A DNA stretch of 22,297 bases from Chara braunii (Eukaryota; Streptophyta; Charophyceae; Charales; Characeae), in the NCBI GenBank assembly GCA_003427395.1, contig BFEA01000233.1, positions 413,417 through 435,713 on the forward strand. Reading direction: 5' to 3'. Under the pieces are notes generated by a model. That model did not search any database. It was not told where the DNA came from and was given only the letters and a program-made list of their open reading frames with translations. Position numbers and translations under genes: made by a program. Every line of letters begins with the position of its first letter. The stretch's first letter is position 1. Of this stretch, positions 1 to 8,521 are shown piece after piece.

Positions 1-50
<50 letters not shown>

Positions 51-69
51 ACACACACACACACACACC
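1..69. repeat. (TC)n/(AC)n microsatellite at window start
   Basis: A short TCTC run passes into about 60 bp of AC dinucleotides with one AT interruption. The same TC-to-AC arrangement recurs at 21046-21182 and at the window end. The unique sequence after each tract differs, so the start and end do not overlap as a circle. They look like two microsatellites where assembly stopped. Confidence 0.97.
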
Positions 70-508
70 ATCTGAAGCTCAATGACAACACCGAGTTCTT
101 GATCTGTAGAAATCTTGGTCGTATATAATTACAGTTGGGGAGTGATGTCATTTGAAAATGCTGTTATGGTACAGTTCCTATCGCCTCGGCTGCTTCTTCC
201 CCCCAGCTCACAGCCATACATAACGGATTCCTCCTCTGTCCCCCCACCTACCACCACCACCCTCCCCCCCTTCCTTAAAGATGTCATTTGAAAAATGTTG
301 TTGACGTGTTCTTTCCATTATCTCCACTGCCCGTTTGCCCTCCATTTCTGGAGGCATGACATCAACCACCCTCCCCTCCCGAAGCCCCTCCTCCTCCCCC
401 TTTCCCTCTCTCACCTCCAACCTCTGCACGTCAACTGCAAGTAGTTCTCACATGGTGTAAAAGAGACAGTAGAATTCTAATTCCACCTTTTCATACATCA
501 GAACTTAC
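70..508. other. Intronic or downstream sequence, no confirmed gene
   Basis: No recognised gene. The plus strand is strongly pyrimidine-rich at 236-275 and 370-420. On the minus strand an acceptor-like CTTGCAG ends at 435. The frame after it stays open down to 208, and its phase would join exon 509-668, completing a Val codon after the NPQ motif. The encoded peptide is low-complexity (Glu/Gly/Arg-rich) and I could not match it to the expected family. It may be the next exon or chance. Confidence 0.3.
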
Positions 509-668
509 CTTGTGGATTTCGGTGAGTGAGCCCTCGCTGCCAGAGGACTGCCATCCATGAGAAATCTACCACAGGTACCACCTTCGCACCTCGCTTCCCC
601 GGTAATGTGGATCCGCATATGTCTGCCCCTGGAACCTTCCCTAAGCATGGCCTGCACAAAATATCTAT
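509..668 (-). CDS. Exon of TARBP1/TRM3-like tRNA 2'-O-methyltransferase gene (most 3' exon seen)
   Basis: This is a 160-nt minus-strand exon, the last one seen of the host gene. Its donor is near-perfect (ACAAG|GTAAGTTC, intron from 508 downward). The acceptor TTGTGTGCAG lies at 669-670 behind a T-rich tract. It is read in phase 0 and follows the exon at 4311-4733, which ends in phase 0; it ends one base into a codon. The product is about 53 residues with a central hydrophobic stretch and the C-terminal motif SWMAVLWQRGLTHRNPQ. That matches my memory of the SW..vl..RG..H.NPQ helix-repeat segment in TARBP1/TRM3-type proteins, which methylate G18 of tRNA in the cytosol. An alternative acceptor 17 nt downstream (TTTTGTGCAG) exists. 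The catalytic SpoU domain would lie beyond the window start. The splicing is well supported; the family name is moderate. Confidence 0.55.
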
Positions 669-1421
669 CTGCACACAATAAAGTTCATGAACAAAAGGAA
701 AGAACACAGTATAAAAGATCGTCAGTCTCGCCTGTATGTACTTGTCCGTGGGGGTGCCATGGTCGAGCCTGGGTACAGCTAGCATGTTTCCCGTCACTAT
801 GGCACCCGTACGAGAGTCCACACAGAGCAAACTTAGACTACGGTAGGGCCCATCTCGGGGGGGATAACCCTACGCACACACTGGGTGTTAGTATGGGTAG
901 GTACTGGGTACTTCTCATCCCACAGGTATCTCACGATGCCTGTGGGTGGTGCTTCATCCAGGATGGGGTCCGCGAGAATTCTCATTGGGTAATTACTTGG
1001 ACTGGGGATTCTTGGGGAGCCTTGGGTAGGAAGGCATCATGCTTAGGATAGGGGAAGGGCGGGATATCGCATCTTAGCGGAAGGGCGGTTCGCTGCCCAT
1101 AGAGTCTGAGGGATGAGGCACAGATGGGGGATGACTGCATGTGCATAGAGCCCGCCTATGCCCGGGTCGTCCTTAACATTCGAGTTAGGGTAAGTGTCCG
1201 CATGAAGACTTTCGGGTTCGTCCTGTAAGTGTTGGCGCAGATCACAACGTGCGATCTGAGTATTAGCATGCATCATGGTACCATGGTGCCATCTTGAGGT
1301 GACTCCCCTGGGTCCCTCGCAATCCATCTGACCTCCCAATGGACGAGTACTATGGGCACCTCCTGACGCCTGGCCACCACCCTCTAGTACCTGGACCTTG
1401 AAAAAAAAAAAAAAAAAAAAA
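669..1421. other. Intron sequence ending in a poly-A run
   Basis: This is part of the long intron between exons 509-668 and 4311-4733. There is a long open frame on each strand (557-1051 plus, 1043-1339 minus), but neither has a recognisable domain and both overlap non-coding sequence. A 21-nt A-run at 1401-1421 follows about 550 bp of GC-richer DNA, as expected for a retroposed sequence. I found no target-site duplication, so I do not call an element. Confidence 0.4.
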
Positions 1422-1714
1422 GGATTTCAGTTTGGACTTCGATCTTTATTTTTGAAGCTCTTTTTTATTCAAAAAAAGTTTAAAAAACAGAAAAAGAGGA
1501 CCTTATGGCCCGGGTTCCATATCCATTCTGGGGAGTGTCAGTCCGGTTCCTATTCCACCGGCAAGTCAGGTATACATTAAGAACACCCCCACAGTTCCTT
1601 CCGTGTGGTCAAAAGACCCCTGAGCAGGATGTGGAAGCCAGAAGCCCCTGACCTTGACTGGATTTTAAAGCTGGTTGAAATGGCTGTCAGAAAATGTTTA
1701 TCTTCTAGGGTCGG

Positions 1715-1847
1715 TCAGTGTACTGAAGGGTCCTTCGTTAACAGTGCGGCGATTGCTTCCATGACAAACAGGAATATTGGTTCTGCTACTGAATCTCCCT
1801 GCCTAACCGCTCTTGCCTTCTGTAAGCTTCCGACCGTTGGCCGTTGA
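1715..1847 (-). pseudogene. Non-LTR reverse transcriptase fragment
   Basis: The minus-strand frame contains RAVRQGDSVAEPIFLFVMEA, close to the conserved RGLRQGDPLSPxLFxxVMEA block of plant LINE reverse transcriptases. The intact LINE-type block in this window (RSVRQGDPLAPFLFRVVMDA, near 17.5 kb) is similar but clearly different, so this is another LINE lineage. Only this one motif is preserved. The catalytic (F/Y)ADD block should lie further toward lower coordinates but is not found; a stop and T-rich tracts follow. It is a decayed fragment inside the intron. Confidence 0.5.
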
Positions 1848-1926
1848 CTCACGCTATACCTTTTGCATTGGAGTGTAGCACTTGAACCCACCTTCTGAAG
1901 TTCGAAACCATTCCCATCTTTTCCAT

Positions 1927-1976
1927 ACATAGTTGTAGGAAGTTCTCTTTTTTTTTTTTTAACATAGTTGTAGGAA
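1927..1976 (-). mobile_element. Tail-only retrotransposition scar
   Basis: The 15-bp sequence ACATAGTTGTAGGAA occurs at 1927-1941 and 1962-1976. The 20 bp between them is GTTCTC plus a T-run and one A. This has the form of a target-site duplication around an insertion that kept only its poly-A tail (minus-strand sense), meaning extreme 5' truncation. A slipped local duplication next to a T-run is the alternative. Confidence 0.5.
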
Positions 1977-2153
1977 ATTAGGAAGTTACAGTTTACTTCT
2001 TTTTTTTTTTTTTTTTTTTCACTTGAATCAAGTTGAATGTAGGCTTTTTCAAAGTCAGAGGATAAAGTGGCTACCTGAAAAAAAAAGGAAATGTCTTCGA
2101 CCGTCTTCTAGAAGAAAACAACACCGTAAAAGCTTTAGTTCGAACTGGCGTTA

Positions 2154-2154
2154 A

Positions 2155-2190
<36 letters not shown>

Positions 2191-2248
2191 TATTATTATT
2201 ATTATTATTATTATATAATACTAATAATAATAATAATAATACTAATAC

Positions 2249-2280
<32 letters not shown>

Positions 2281-2281
2281 T
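2154..2281. repeat. (AAT)n/(ATT)n microsatellite, partly palindromic
   Basis: About 36 bp of AAT repeats is followed directly by ATT repeats and then interrupted AAT/ACT repeats. The AAT-to-ATT switch makes a perfect foldback of roughly 50 bp that could form a hairpin or cruciform. Confidence 0.95.
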
Positions 2282-2339
2282 ATAAAAAAGTCTTCTGGTG
2301 CAGTTTTTTCACGCTCAATAATGCTAGACAGAGCAAAAA

Positions 2340-2460
2340 GTGTCTTTCTTTTCTTTTCTTTTTCCTTCAAGGGAGTACCCCATAGCATTTTTGCATCTAT
2401 TGGACTCAGTCAGGATTTGAGCCGATTGTTATGATCCTGGCCAATTTCGAGATACACATT
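2340..2460 (-). mobile_element. SINE-A family copy (tRNA-derived SINE), diverged
   Basis: Read on the minus strand, this carries a B-box-like GGCTCAAATCC, then CCAATAGATGCAAAAATGCT and ATGGGGTACTCCCTT, ending in an A/G-rich tail. The module CCAATGGAtACAATAATGCT...CCCCCTTAAAA recurs in the copies near 8.8-9.1 kb, 4.8 kb and 10.65 kb. This copy is diverged and I see no clear target-site duplication. Confidence 0.5.
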
Positions 2461-2519
2461 CATCAGATAGTACAATGCCATCCAATTGCAGAAAGAAATG
2501 AATGAACTTGAGAGGAGAG

Positions 2520-2650
2520 AGAAGATAGAAGAAGAAGAAGAAGTAAGAAAGAGGAAGAAGATGATGTACACCAGCATATACAAATGACAAAGCTCTTCTT
2601 CTTCGCCCAACTCTCTCTTGCTCCTTATCTCCTCCTTTCTTATTCACACG
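2520..2650. repeat. GAA/AAG-rich tract
   Basis: A purine-rich plus-strand tract contains several GAAGAAGAAG runs up to about 2575, followed by a pyrimidine-rich stretch to about 2640. No gene is seen. The GAA motif recurs in the arrays at 19.3-20.1 kb. Confidence 0.7.
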
Positions 2651-2672
2651 CGAAATAATAATACAATGTTGA

Positions 2673-3576
2673 ATGGCTGAACCAGAATCAATGTCCGAAT
2701 CCCTCTTCTACTGCTGGTATCACTTGAGGTCCACCATAGCCATGGCCGCCTCCCTCACTCTTCACTCTCATAGGCCGACACTATGGCGGACTACTAGGCC
2801 TTGCCCAGATGCCCAAAGGACAACCCAAAGCAGCTATGGCTGCTCTGGCTCAGGCCGCCATGCCTGACTCTGCCTCAAAGCTTCTTGGTGTGGCTCAACC
2901 CCAGCTGGGGCCTTCCTGCTGCAGTGCCCACCAAGGTGATGAAGATGATGGCTGCCACCATAGCCAGGTAAGTACCTCTGGCGCTCCTCCCCCTTCCTGT
3001 CCTTCTTCCTCGTCCAAGTCCTTGCTTCTTCCCCAGCAGCGCTGCTCCAAGCTAGCGCTGCTCCAGCCAGCGCTCCAACCAGTGTGTCGCCAAACTTGCA
3101 CACCGACAATGAGGCTGGGCTCTTCGCCCGGCCTGGAGATATACCGGCCTGCTTGCCTCTTGGGCGGTGACTTCCAGGCCGCTCGGCCTTCCCAGCAACT
3201 GGTACCTCCTCCCTTTCGGAGGGAAACATCATTGCAGACTCTGATATTGCCTGTACAGGCCCTAGACTCAGACTGGTTGGACTGGTACCCGCCTAGACCT
3301 AGCCTACAACTACTGGGCCTCTCAAAATGCCACTTTTGTCTTCTTCTGCTCGGCCTCCAGTGCCCGCACATCTACCTCTTCAAGGTGCGGTACCGACATA
3401 CCTGCTACTTGAGTGTTTTCCCCCCCTGCAATCCCTCAATGTCACGGCCACAGGTAAGTACCGGCCCTGAGGGCCCAACGAACGAACAAGTGCCCTTACG
3501 GGCCACGCACACACTCAAGCCAACCAGCACTCAGACAGACATGCAGTCCAGCAAGCGTGCACACACACAGACTTAG
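2673..3576 (+). other. GC-richer block with a 255-codon open frame of unknown nature
   Basis: This is the longest plus-strand open frame in the host intron (2809-3576). The predicted product is rich in Ser, Pro, Leu and Gln, has no recognised domain, and ends in a low-complexity Thr/Gln/His segment. The same bases are also open on the minus strand (2834-3371), which argues for GC bias rather than coding. Two strong plus-strand donor-like sites (CAGGTAAGTACC) lie near 2967 and 3451, so a small antisense transcribed unit cannot be excluded. The base composition is richer in C than the flanks, which suggests an inserted sequence. Confidence 0.25.
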
Positions 3577-4011
3577 TAGCAAGCGGGAAACTCAGCAAGG
3601 CATTCAGTCCATGAGCAAAACTCAGAAATCAGCCGTGTGTTTCAGTCCATGTTTGGTCAAGTCATCACACGATAATCTGTTTACTAACTTGTGTTACGTG
3701 GCAGGCTTTTAAAATCGATCGTGGATTATGCCCTGATTGCACACAACTCATAATCGTCAGGATTCTTGCAGATTACTTCCTGCCTTCAAAAGCTGATTAC
3801 CCCCCCTACCCACTCCCAAACTGGAGTCCAATCACCACCTGCTCTGCTGTCCCTACATGGCACACTCCACAGCTCGCTCCTTTTTTTTTGGGTGAGAGTG
3901 ACTACCAAGCTGCAAATACCATGCTTTCCCCATGCCGATACGATCATGATGAATGCCCTTCATTGCCTTCAACTGAAAAAAACAGACACAACCAGGGGAG
4001 CATGAATCTTG
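3577..4011. other. Intron sequence, nothing recognised
   Basis: Ordinary mixed-composition sequence inside the host intron. The open frames are short and overlap on both strands. I see no RNA gene, terminal repeat or long microsatellite. Confidence 0.5.
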
Positions 4012-4100
4012 GCACGATGTACCTGCCTTGTGACTGAACGGTACATGCATGTAACTGTTGATAGACAGATTCTGAGTTCAAACATGTGTTTCATCAGGCA
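4012..4100 (+). mobile_element. SINE-A family head (tRNA-like), partial
   Basis: The plus strand has an A-box-like GTGACTGAACGG. About 44 nt later, tRNA-like spacing, comes a B-box-like GAGTTCAAAC. The intervening bases (GTACATGCATGTAACTGTTGA) parallel the 4.80-kb copy (GTACACAAGTGTAACTATTA). The 3' module of the family is not evident downstream, so it is a partial or diverged copy. Confidence 0.5.
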
Positions 4101-4310
4101 AAGCAAGAACCTATCTAGGACATGTATGACGTGCATGGACATGTGCACGCATGCATTCATGCAATTATTGCAGAGAAAGCACGTCTTTTCGGTGTGCTTT
4201 GCACTAAATTGGAAATTCCACATTAAGGACTTCGGTAAGGTGCAGTTCAGATTTCAAACTAAACAATGTTTCCCAGTAAATTGGATATGGACTGCGAAGT
4301 TGAGAAGCAC

Positions 4311-4733
4311 CTGTAAATTCCATGCTGCTTCAGCAAGATGAACTCCATACTCATCCAGTGTGTCGCAAAGCAACAAAAATGCTTGCCACTGTCGCCATAT
4401 AACTACGTCTTCCATCTGCTGCACATCATGAGAATCCAGCAACGCCGCTTCATTACTTTTGCCGTGCAGGGCCTCCTTTAAGGAATCCCTCGCCTCCATT
4501 GCTGCCCACCAGTTGCTCTTGCTTTCATACTTTTCCTTCCTTTTCTTCTCCGTTACCTGTAGGCCCTCCTCTCCCTCCCTTGCTCCTTTGTTCCCTTTGG
4601 CTGAGTTCTTCTCTGGCTGTCGAAGGTTACCTTGCGGAGCCAACTTATCATCAGGTGTTGCAGTCTCCCACTCTGGCAGTGCATGTCGTAGGACATACAT
4701 AGCCTGCTTCCTTGTCAGCGAGTCTTCGTCCAC
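4311..4733 (-). CDS. Exon of TARBP1/TRM3-like tRNA 2'-O-methyltransferase gene
   Basis: A 423-nt exon (141 codons), phase 0 at both ends. The acceptor (CTTCCTTCAG|GTGGAC) is at 4734-4735 and the donor (TTTACAG|GTGCTT) starts at 4310. It begins VDEDSLTRKQAMYVLRHALP and ends DTLDEYGVHLAEAAWNLQ. A Lys/Glu-rich linker (about residues 45-75) separates the two helical parts, and WRQWQAFLLLCDTLDEYG resembles a HEAT-like helix pair. The order 'basic xRKxAxYxL helix - W..F/L..TL(D/E)E..VH' fits my memory of the TARBP1/TRM3 N-terminal region. It joins in frame from 8197-8434 and to 509-668. The flanking introns are about 3.5 kb each and full of SINE and MITE copies. Confidence 0.65.
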
Positions 4734-4799
4734 CTGAAGGAAGCACAATTGCAGGAAATTGATTTAAGGGGGAAAAAAAAAAAAAACAAGTTAACCCAA

Positions 4800-4917
4800 C
4801 CAACGTGGCTGAATGGTACACAAGTGTAACTATTAACAAACAGACCACGAGTTCCGAATCTTCGGATCCTGATTGAATCAGACGGACGAACGATAAGGTT
4901 AGGGGCTACCCATTTAA
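4800..4917 (+). mobile_element. SINE-A family copy, tRNA-like head and tail module
   Basis: The A-box-like GTGGCTGAATGG is at 4805-4816 and the B-box-like GAGTTCCGAATC about 44 nt later, the spacing expected of a tRNA-derived head. Downstream, GAACGATAAGG and GGGGCTACCC parallel the tail module of the 8.8-kb copy (ACGATAATATT and GGGGGCTAACCCCC). The tail ends in ATTTAAA, which is also the left TTAA of the neighbouring MITE. The MITE therefore seems to have inserted at the SINE tail. Confidence 0.6.
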
Positions 4918-5121
4918 AGGACCAGTACACCCGAGCCTCCGTTTGCCGTGGTGGCTTCCCACTGGACCCAAGCTTTGCCAAACTGCGGGCGGCGCACTTT
5001 TTTTTCCTTTTTTGGCGGGTGCCGCCAGAGATCGTGATCTGGGAGCCCCGAGCCCCCAAAATTTTTGGATTGCCCGGATTTCGATTCTCAAGTTTTCCTG
5101 GGCGATGTACTGGCGGTTTAA
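4914..5121. mobile_element. TTAA-bounded MITE, copy 1
   Basis: About 208 bp with TTAA at both ends (4914-4917, 5118-5121). The ends are inverted: ...GGACCAGTACACC on the left and ...GATGTACTGGCGG on the right. Internally there is a GCGCACTTTTTTTTCC tract and GGCGGGTGCCGCCAG, which recur in copies 2-4. There is no coding capacity, so it must be non-autonomous. The TTAA boundary is the hallmark of piggyBac-type transposition; that assignment is inferred. Confidence 0.75.
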
Positions 5122-5276
5122 ACCACCACTACGTACAAGCCTCTTTTTCCTGACTCGGATTGCTGCCATGCGCCGAAAACAAAAAACAAAACAGCGAGGA
5201 TGCAGGTTTTTTTTTTTCTGGCGGCACCAGCCATTTTGGCTTGGTAGGCCAAGCACCAGTCAGCACAGTGTGTTAA
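5118..5276. mobile_element. TTAA-bounded MITE, copy 2 (diverged)
   Basis: It starts at the same TTAA that ends copy 1, with ACCACCACTACGTAC. It keeps the T-run plus CTGGCGGCACCAGCCAT core and ends at the TTAA at 5273-5276. The right terminal repeat is badly diverged, so the right edge is less certain than the left. Confidence 0.55.
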
Positions 5277-5467
5277 ACCGCTAGTACACGGCCCCCGCCT
5301 TGTGGAGATCTGCTTATCACCTACTCCGAACTTTCCGCGGATCCGGGCTACTGGACCAGAATGGCTGGCGGCGCCAGCCAAAAAAGAAAAGAAGTGCACC
5401 GGTGGCGGTGCGGAAAAGCTTGGCGCGCAGTGCAGTGCTTCCAGGCCCAGGTGCACTGGTGGTTTAA
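5273..5467. mobile_element. TTAA-bounded MITE, copy 3 (inverted)
   Basis: It begins TTAAACCGCTAGTACAC and ends GTGCACTGGTGGTTTAA. The core GGCTGGCGGCGCCAGCC followed by an A-run is the reverse complement of the core of copies 1, 2 and 4, so this copy lies in the opposite orientation. It shares its left TTAA with copy 2. Confidence 0.75.
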
Positions 5468-5520
5468 CTGCACTATCAGAACAAAATAGCTTAGAGACCC
5501 TACCGTCTTCACCCAAAAAT

Positions 5521-5597
5521 AACACCCGGGGGTTGTGTTCGAATATAACGCCCGCCGGGTTTTATATGCATTTATAACGCCTGGGTGTTATATTCAG
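5521..5597. repeat. Three AACRCCCGGGYGTT-type palindromic motifs
   Basis: The imperfect palindromes AACACCCGGG, AACGCCCGCCGGG and AACGCCTGGGTGTTATATTC lie within 77 bp, with TTCGAATAT between them. Two more lie at 6526-6545 and 6615-6632. I do not recognise the motif. Confidence 0.7.
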
Positions 5598-6106
5598 TAA
5601 ATTTGTGATAACTTCGGTCCCAAATTTCCAAAAAAAAATAAATAAATAAAAATGATAAAATCTGAAGAAAAAAAAAAATGCTGTCTAGGATTGCAATGCG
5701 ACCAACGTTTGGCTGAGGGTCACTTCAGAATTCCTTATAAACTCGGAAACAAAAAATAAAAACAAAAAATCCAGCTGAAATATACCCCTTGGGGCACAGT
5801 TCCACTAGCACACGAGTCATGGCCTATTAGGACCTGTGCGGCACTGTAAGAAAAGGAAGAAAGAAACGTAATTTTAAAGACTTAAAAAAAAAAATGGCAA
5901 CTCACATTTCCCAAGATGGGAAGGACGTCTACTTTTGAAAGTGCTGCCGTCCCACTAACCCTCCCGTCTCCTCCCCCTGCTCCCCACCCAGCCAATGCCT
6001 AATCAGGACAGAGTGTTACGTGACTGTTGCAGGGAGTCCCTTCGTGTGCCTGATGGGACTCCCTTCTCTGCCGGTTGTCATGCTGAAGCATGCAGTTCAT
6101 ATATTT

Positions 6107-6196
6107 TGAGAGAAAAATCAAGTACTGGATGGAATTACAATTGACCGGGAAACAGAAGGCCGTCAAAACCATGCCCTTCAAGTACTTGATTTTTTT
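6107..6196. repeat. Inverted repeat, 14-bp perfect arms
   Basis: AAAAATCAAGTACT at 6113-6126 is the exact reverse complement of 6181-6194, with a 54-nt spacer. It could form a stem-loop or be the ends of a very short element. No target-site duplication was found. Confidence 0.7.
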
Positions 6197-6525
6197 TAAT
6201 CTTTTGAAGAGCTGCCAATCAAAATGAGTCTTTCTATTTTCTTTTCCCGCCTCCCATTCTTGGGAACTGAAAAGAAAAAGCACAAAAACAAAAACAACAC
6301 CACTTCAGAATATAAATCCATCGCAATTTTGCTGCCATCGGTTTCTCCTGCATCAGTGGCCGGACGATGTCCCGCAGATGTCCCACTGGTGTTTGTGGGA
6401 CACAGTTTACCTTACTCCTTTGCTAGTGGAACCGTGCTCTTGGAAGTCAAAATCCCATTCAACCCTCTTCAAAACCCATGTATACTACCTCTTCAAGGCA
6501 CTCTGCCCACGAAAAATTCAAATAT

Positions 6526-6632
6526 TAACACCCGGGTGTTCTATTCGAAGGGGCGTTCTCTTTGAAAAAAAGTGAGTAAAAATGAAAATGTCATCTTTTT
6601 AGGGTAAATTGAATATACCGCCCGGGCGTTAT
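6526..6632. repeat. Two further CCCGGG palindromes
   Basis: AACACCCGGGTGTTCTATTCGAA at 6527-6549 contains a perfect 14-bp palindrome, and ATACCGCCCGGGCGTTATT lies at 6615-6633. With the 5521-5597 cluster they bracket about 930 bp of A/T-rich DNA. The two clusters could be the ends of one element with sub-terminal repeats; that is inference. Confidence 0.6.
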
Positions 6633-6779
6633 TTTTTTTTTCTTTTTCTTTCTATATTCTTCTCTCAACTTCTGTTTCTTTTGCCTTCCACTACCTACTC
6701 CTAAGACTATCTAGAGGGGACCCCTGCAAGCATAGTTTCCTCTCTCTGTGAAGGGGAGATTTCATGTTGCCCCTTGCCC

Positions 6780-7138
6780 CTAATGGTTAGGGTATAGGGT
6801 TGGGGCCGCCAGTGGGGGTCTGGCTAACACAAAGACCGAGACCTGGCAGTAGCTGTGCCTCCCTTTCTCATCGTCCCCCACCCTTCATCGAGTAGCAGCA
6901 GAGGCTATGGCCAACACTCTCCCTCACACCACACACAACCCACTCGCGCTCACACTCACACCCGTGTTGGTCATAGACCCCGCTAATACCGATCAGGGGT
7001 ATCCAGAGGACTATCACAGTCCGTTGGCACTAAGTGCGCCACAGGCAGCCATGGGGCTTGAACCCACAACCTCCTGAATGCCACTTGCATGGGTGAAGAC
7101 GGTAGTGGTCGTTAAAAAAAAAAACAAAAAAAAAAAAC
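6780..7138 (+). repeat. Possible retroposed repeat with A-rich tail
   Basis: A GC-richer block of about 330 bp ends in two A-runs (about 7112-7138). It contains GGGGCTTGAACCCACAACC, which on the minus strand reads as a B-box-like GGTTCAAGCC. No second copy or target-site duplication is visible here, so the limits and orientation are uncertain. Confidence 0.35.
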
Positions 7139-7309
7139 TTGGAAAGTAAATCAACAAGCGATAATCAGTGATAACCAGGGTTTACCATGCCAACTGTCTA
7201 CATCAACTGGCCCCAACTGATCTGCACCAACAAGGCCAGGGTTACAGGAAAGCTGTGACAGACTTTCACTCCAACAATCTGGCCAACCAATACCGCACCC
7301 AATCATCGA

Positions 7310-7407
7310 ATGGCTATACCAAAGGGAAGTAAAGTACTTATTAGCTATGGCCCCGTCATGGAATGCCTATACCAAAGGGAAGTGAGGTACTTGTTAGCTA
7401 TAGCCCC
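7310..7407. repeat. Tandem duplication of about 50 bp
   Basis: AATGGCTATACCAAAGGGAA plus about 30 more bases is followed at once by a second copy starting AATGCCTATACCAAAGGGAA. The two differ at a few positions. Confidence 0.8.
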
Positions 7408-7599
7408 ATAACTCAGAAAGTGTCAGAAAGTAAGAATAGATTAACATAGATATTGGGGAGCGAAGGTGTAGTTTGCGACTTATGTAATGCATGCATCATC
7501 TGTAGTTCCCACAGCATGCATCTCTGTGTAGCCTGTGTGTGTACACTGTACACCAGTCATGGATTTCTAATTTTCGAGTGTTTCCTAATCCATTTACTT

Positions 7600-8095
7600 T
7601 CTGTAATGTCTGTAGATAATGTTTTTTGTAGTCTATCCCTGGTATATATCTAATTGTATGTCTAGTGCACCTCTGATGTATTTCTAGTGTATTTCTTGTG
7701 TATTTAGCATATGTCCAATTTTCTAATGTATTTACTATTTACAGTGTATGTGTGCGTACTGTTTTTTATAGTAAATTTGTAGTGTGTTTTAGTGTATTCT
7801 AGTGTATTCTATCGTATTCTAGTGTGCTTTAGTGTGTTCTAGAGTATTCTAGTGGTGTGTTCAAGTGTTTTTTGTAGTAAATTTGTAGTGTATTCTAGGC
7901 TTCTAACATATTCGAGTGTATTCTAATGTTTTTTTGGTAGTAAATTTGTAGTGTATTCCAGTGTATTCCAGTGTATTTTAGTGTATTCTAGCGTATACTG
8001 GTGTCTTTGTAGTGTATTGTAGCATACTGCAGAGTATTGTCATGTATTGTTGTATATTCTAGTGTATTGTAGTTGGTCTATGTTGTAATTTGTGT
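7600..8095. repeat. T/G-rich degenerate minisatellite (TAGTGTATTC)n
   Basis: About 500 bp is built from variants of a 10-bp unit TAGTGTATTC, mixed with three longer segments carrying TTTTTGGTAGTAAATTTGTAGTG. It is not a known telomere repeat. It ends about 100 bp before the exon at 8197-8434, within the same intron. Confidence 0.85.
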
Positions 8096-8196
8096 TGTAG
8101 AGTATGTGTACTGAAAAGTTTAGTGCATGTCAAGGGTCTCACTATGTACCATAGTGGGCATGTACGTTTTGTAGAGATGGAAGGGGCTGATCTTAC

Positions 8197-8434
8197 CAAC
8201 CCGGTTTTAACAGCAGACCAGAAAGAGAGATCCTTTCGGACATCAAGCACGGTTCCCCGTGACTTCACCCCTCCAACATATACAGCTTCAAATTGCTCAT
8301 GTACTATTGCCCTGATCGGTGGCAAAAAGATGTCAACAAAACGAGACAGCACTGCATAGCCATCTCTTCGTTGAACAGTGCCCATCTCTAGCAGAGATTT
8401 GCAGCGATTCCACAACTCTTTCGCCCAATGCAAC
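8197..8434 (-). CDS. Exon of TARBP1/TRM3-like tRNA 2'-O-methyltransferase gene
   Basis: A 238-nt exon between the acceptor TTGTTGCAG (8435-8443) and the donor TTG|GTAAGATC. Its first base completes the Arg codon begun by the upstream exon (AG|G), and the remaining 79 codons end in phase 0, which fits the next exon. The product starts LHWAKELWNRCKSLLEMGTV, continues QRRDGYAVLSRFVDIFLPPI, and ends FWSAVKTGL. It is helical and amphipathic, as expected for an armadillo/HEAT-like scaffold. The exact phase fit on both sides over two introns of about 3.5 kb is the main evidence that it is real. Confidence 0.65.
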
Positions 8435-8521
8435 CTGCAACAACATTGCAACCAGAGAAACAAATTAGTCTTTGACTCTTTGTAGGGTTTCATCAACAAG
8501 TCAATAAGAGCATTAAGAACT

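Larger units (their letters stand above)
4734..8196 (-). other. Intron of the host gene (about 3.5 kb)
   Basis: This minus-strand intron is bounded by the donor GTAAGATC (8196 downward) and the acceptor TTCAG at 4734-4738. It holds one SINE-A copy, three adjoining MITEs, the CCCGGG palindrome cluster, an A-tailed repeat, a tandem duplication and a T/G-rich minisatellite, each listed separately. The rest (about 5600-6110, 6200-6520, 6640-6780, 7140-7300 and 7410-7620) is A/T-rich DNA in which I see no gene. Confidence 0.6.

Noticed and set aside
4459-4737. Plus-strand frames opposite exon 4311-4733
   Set aside because: Antisense shadow of the exon; composition mirrors its Lys/Glu-rich linker.
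7030-7075. Possible tRNA gene on the minus strand near GGTTCAAGCCCC
   Set aside because: A B-box-like sequence is present but the A box is too close and no acceptor or anticodon stem can be formed.
7310-7407. CRISPR-like direct repeats
   Set aside because: Only two adjoining copies without spacers, in a eukaryotic nuclear context.
7600-8095. Interstitial telomere repeat
   Set aside because: The unit TAGTGTATTC does not match TTTAGGG, TTAGGG or other known telomere repeats.
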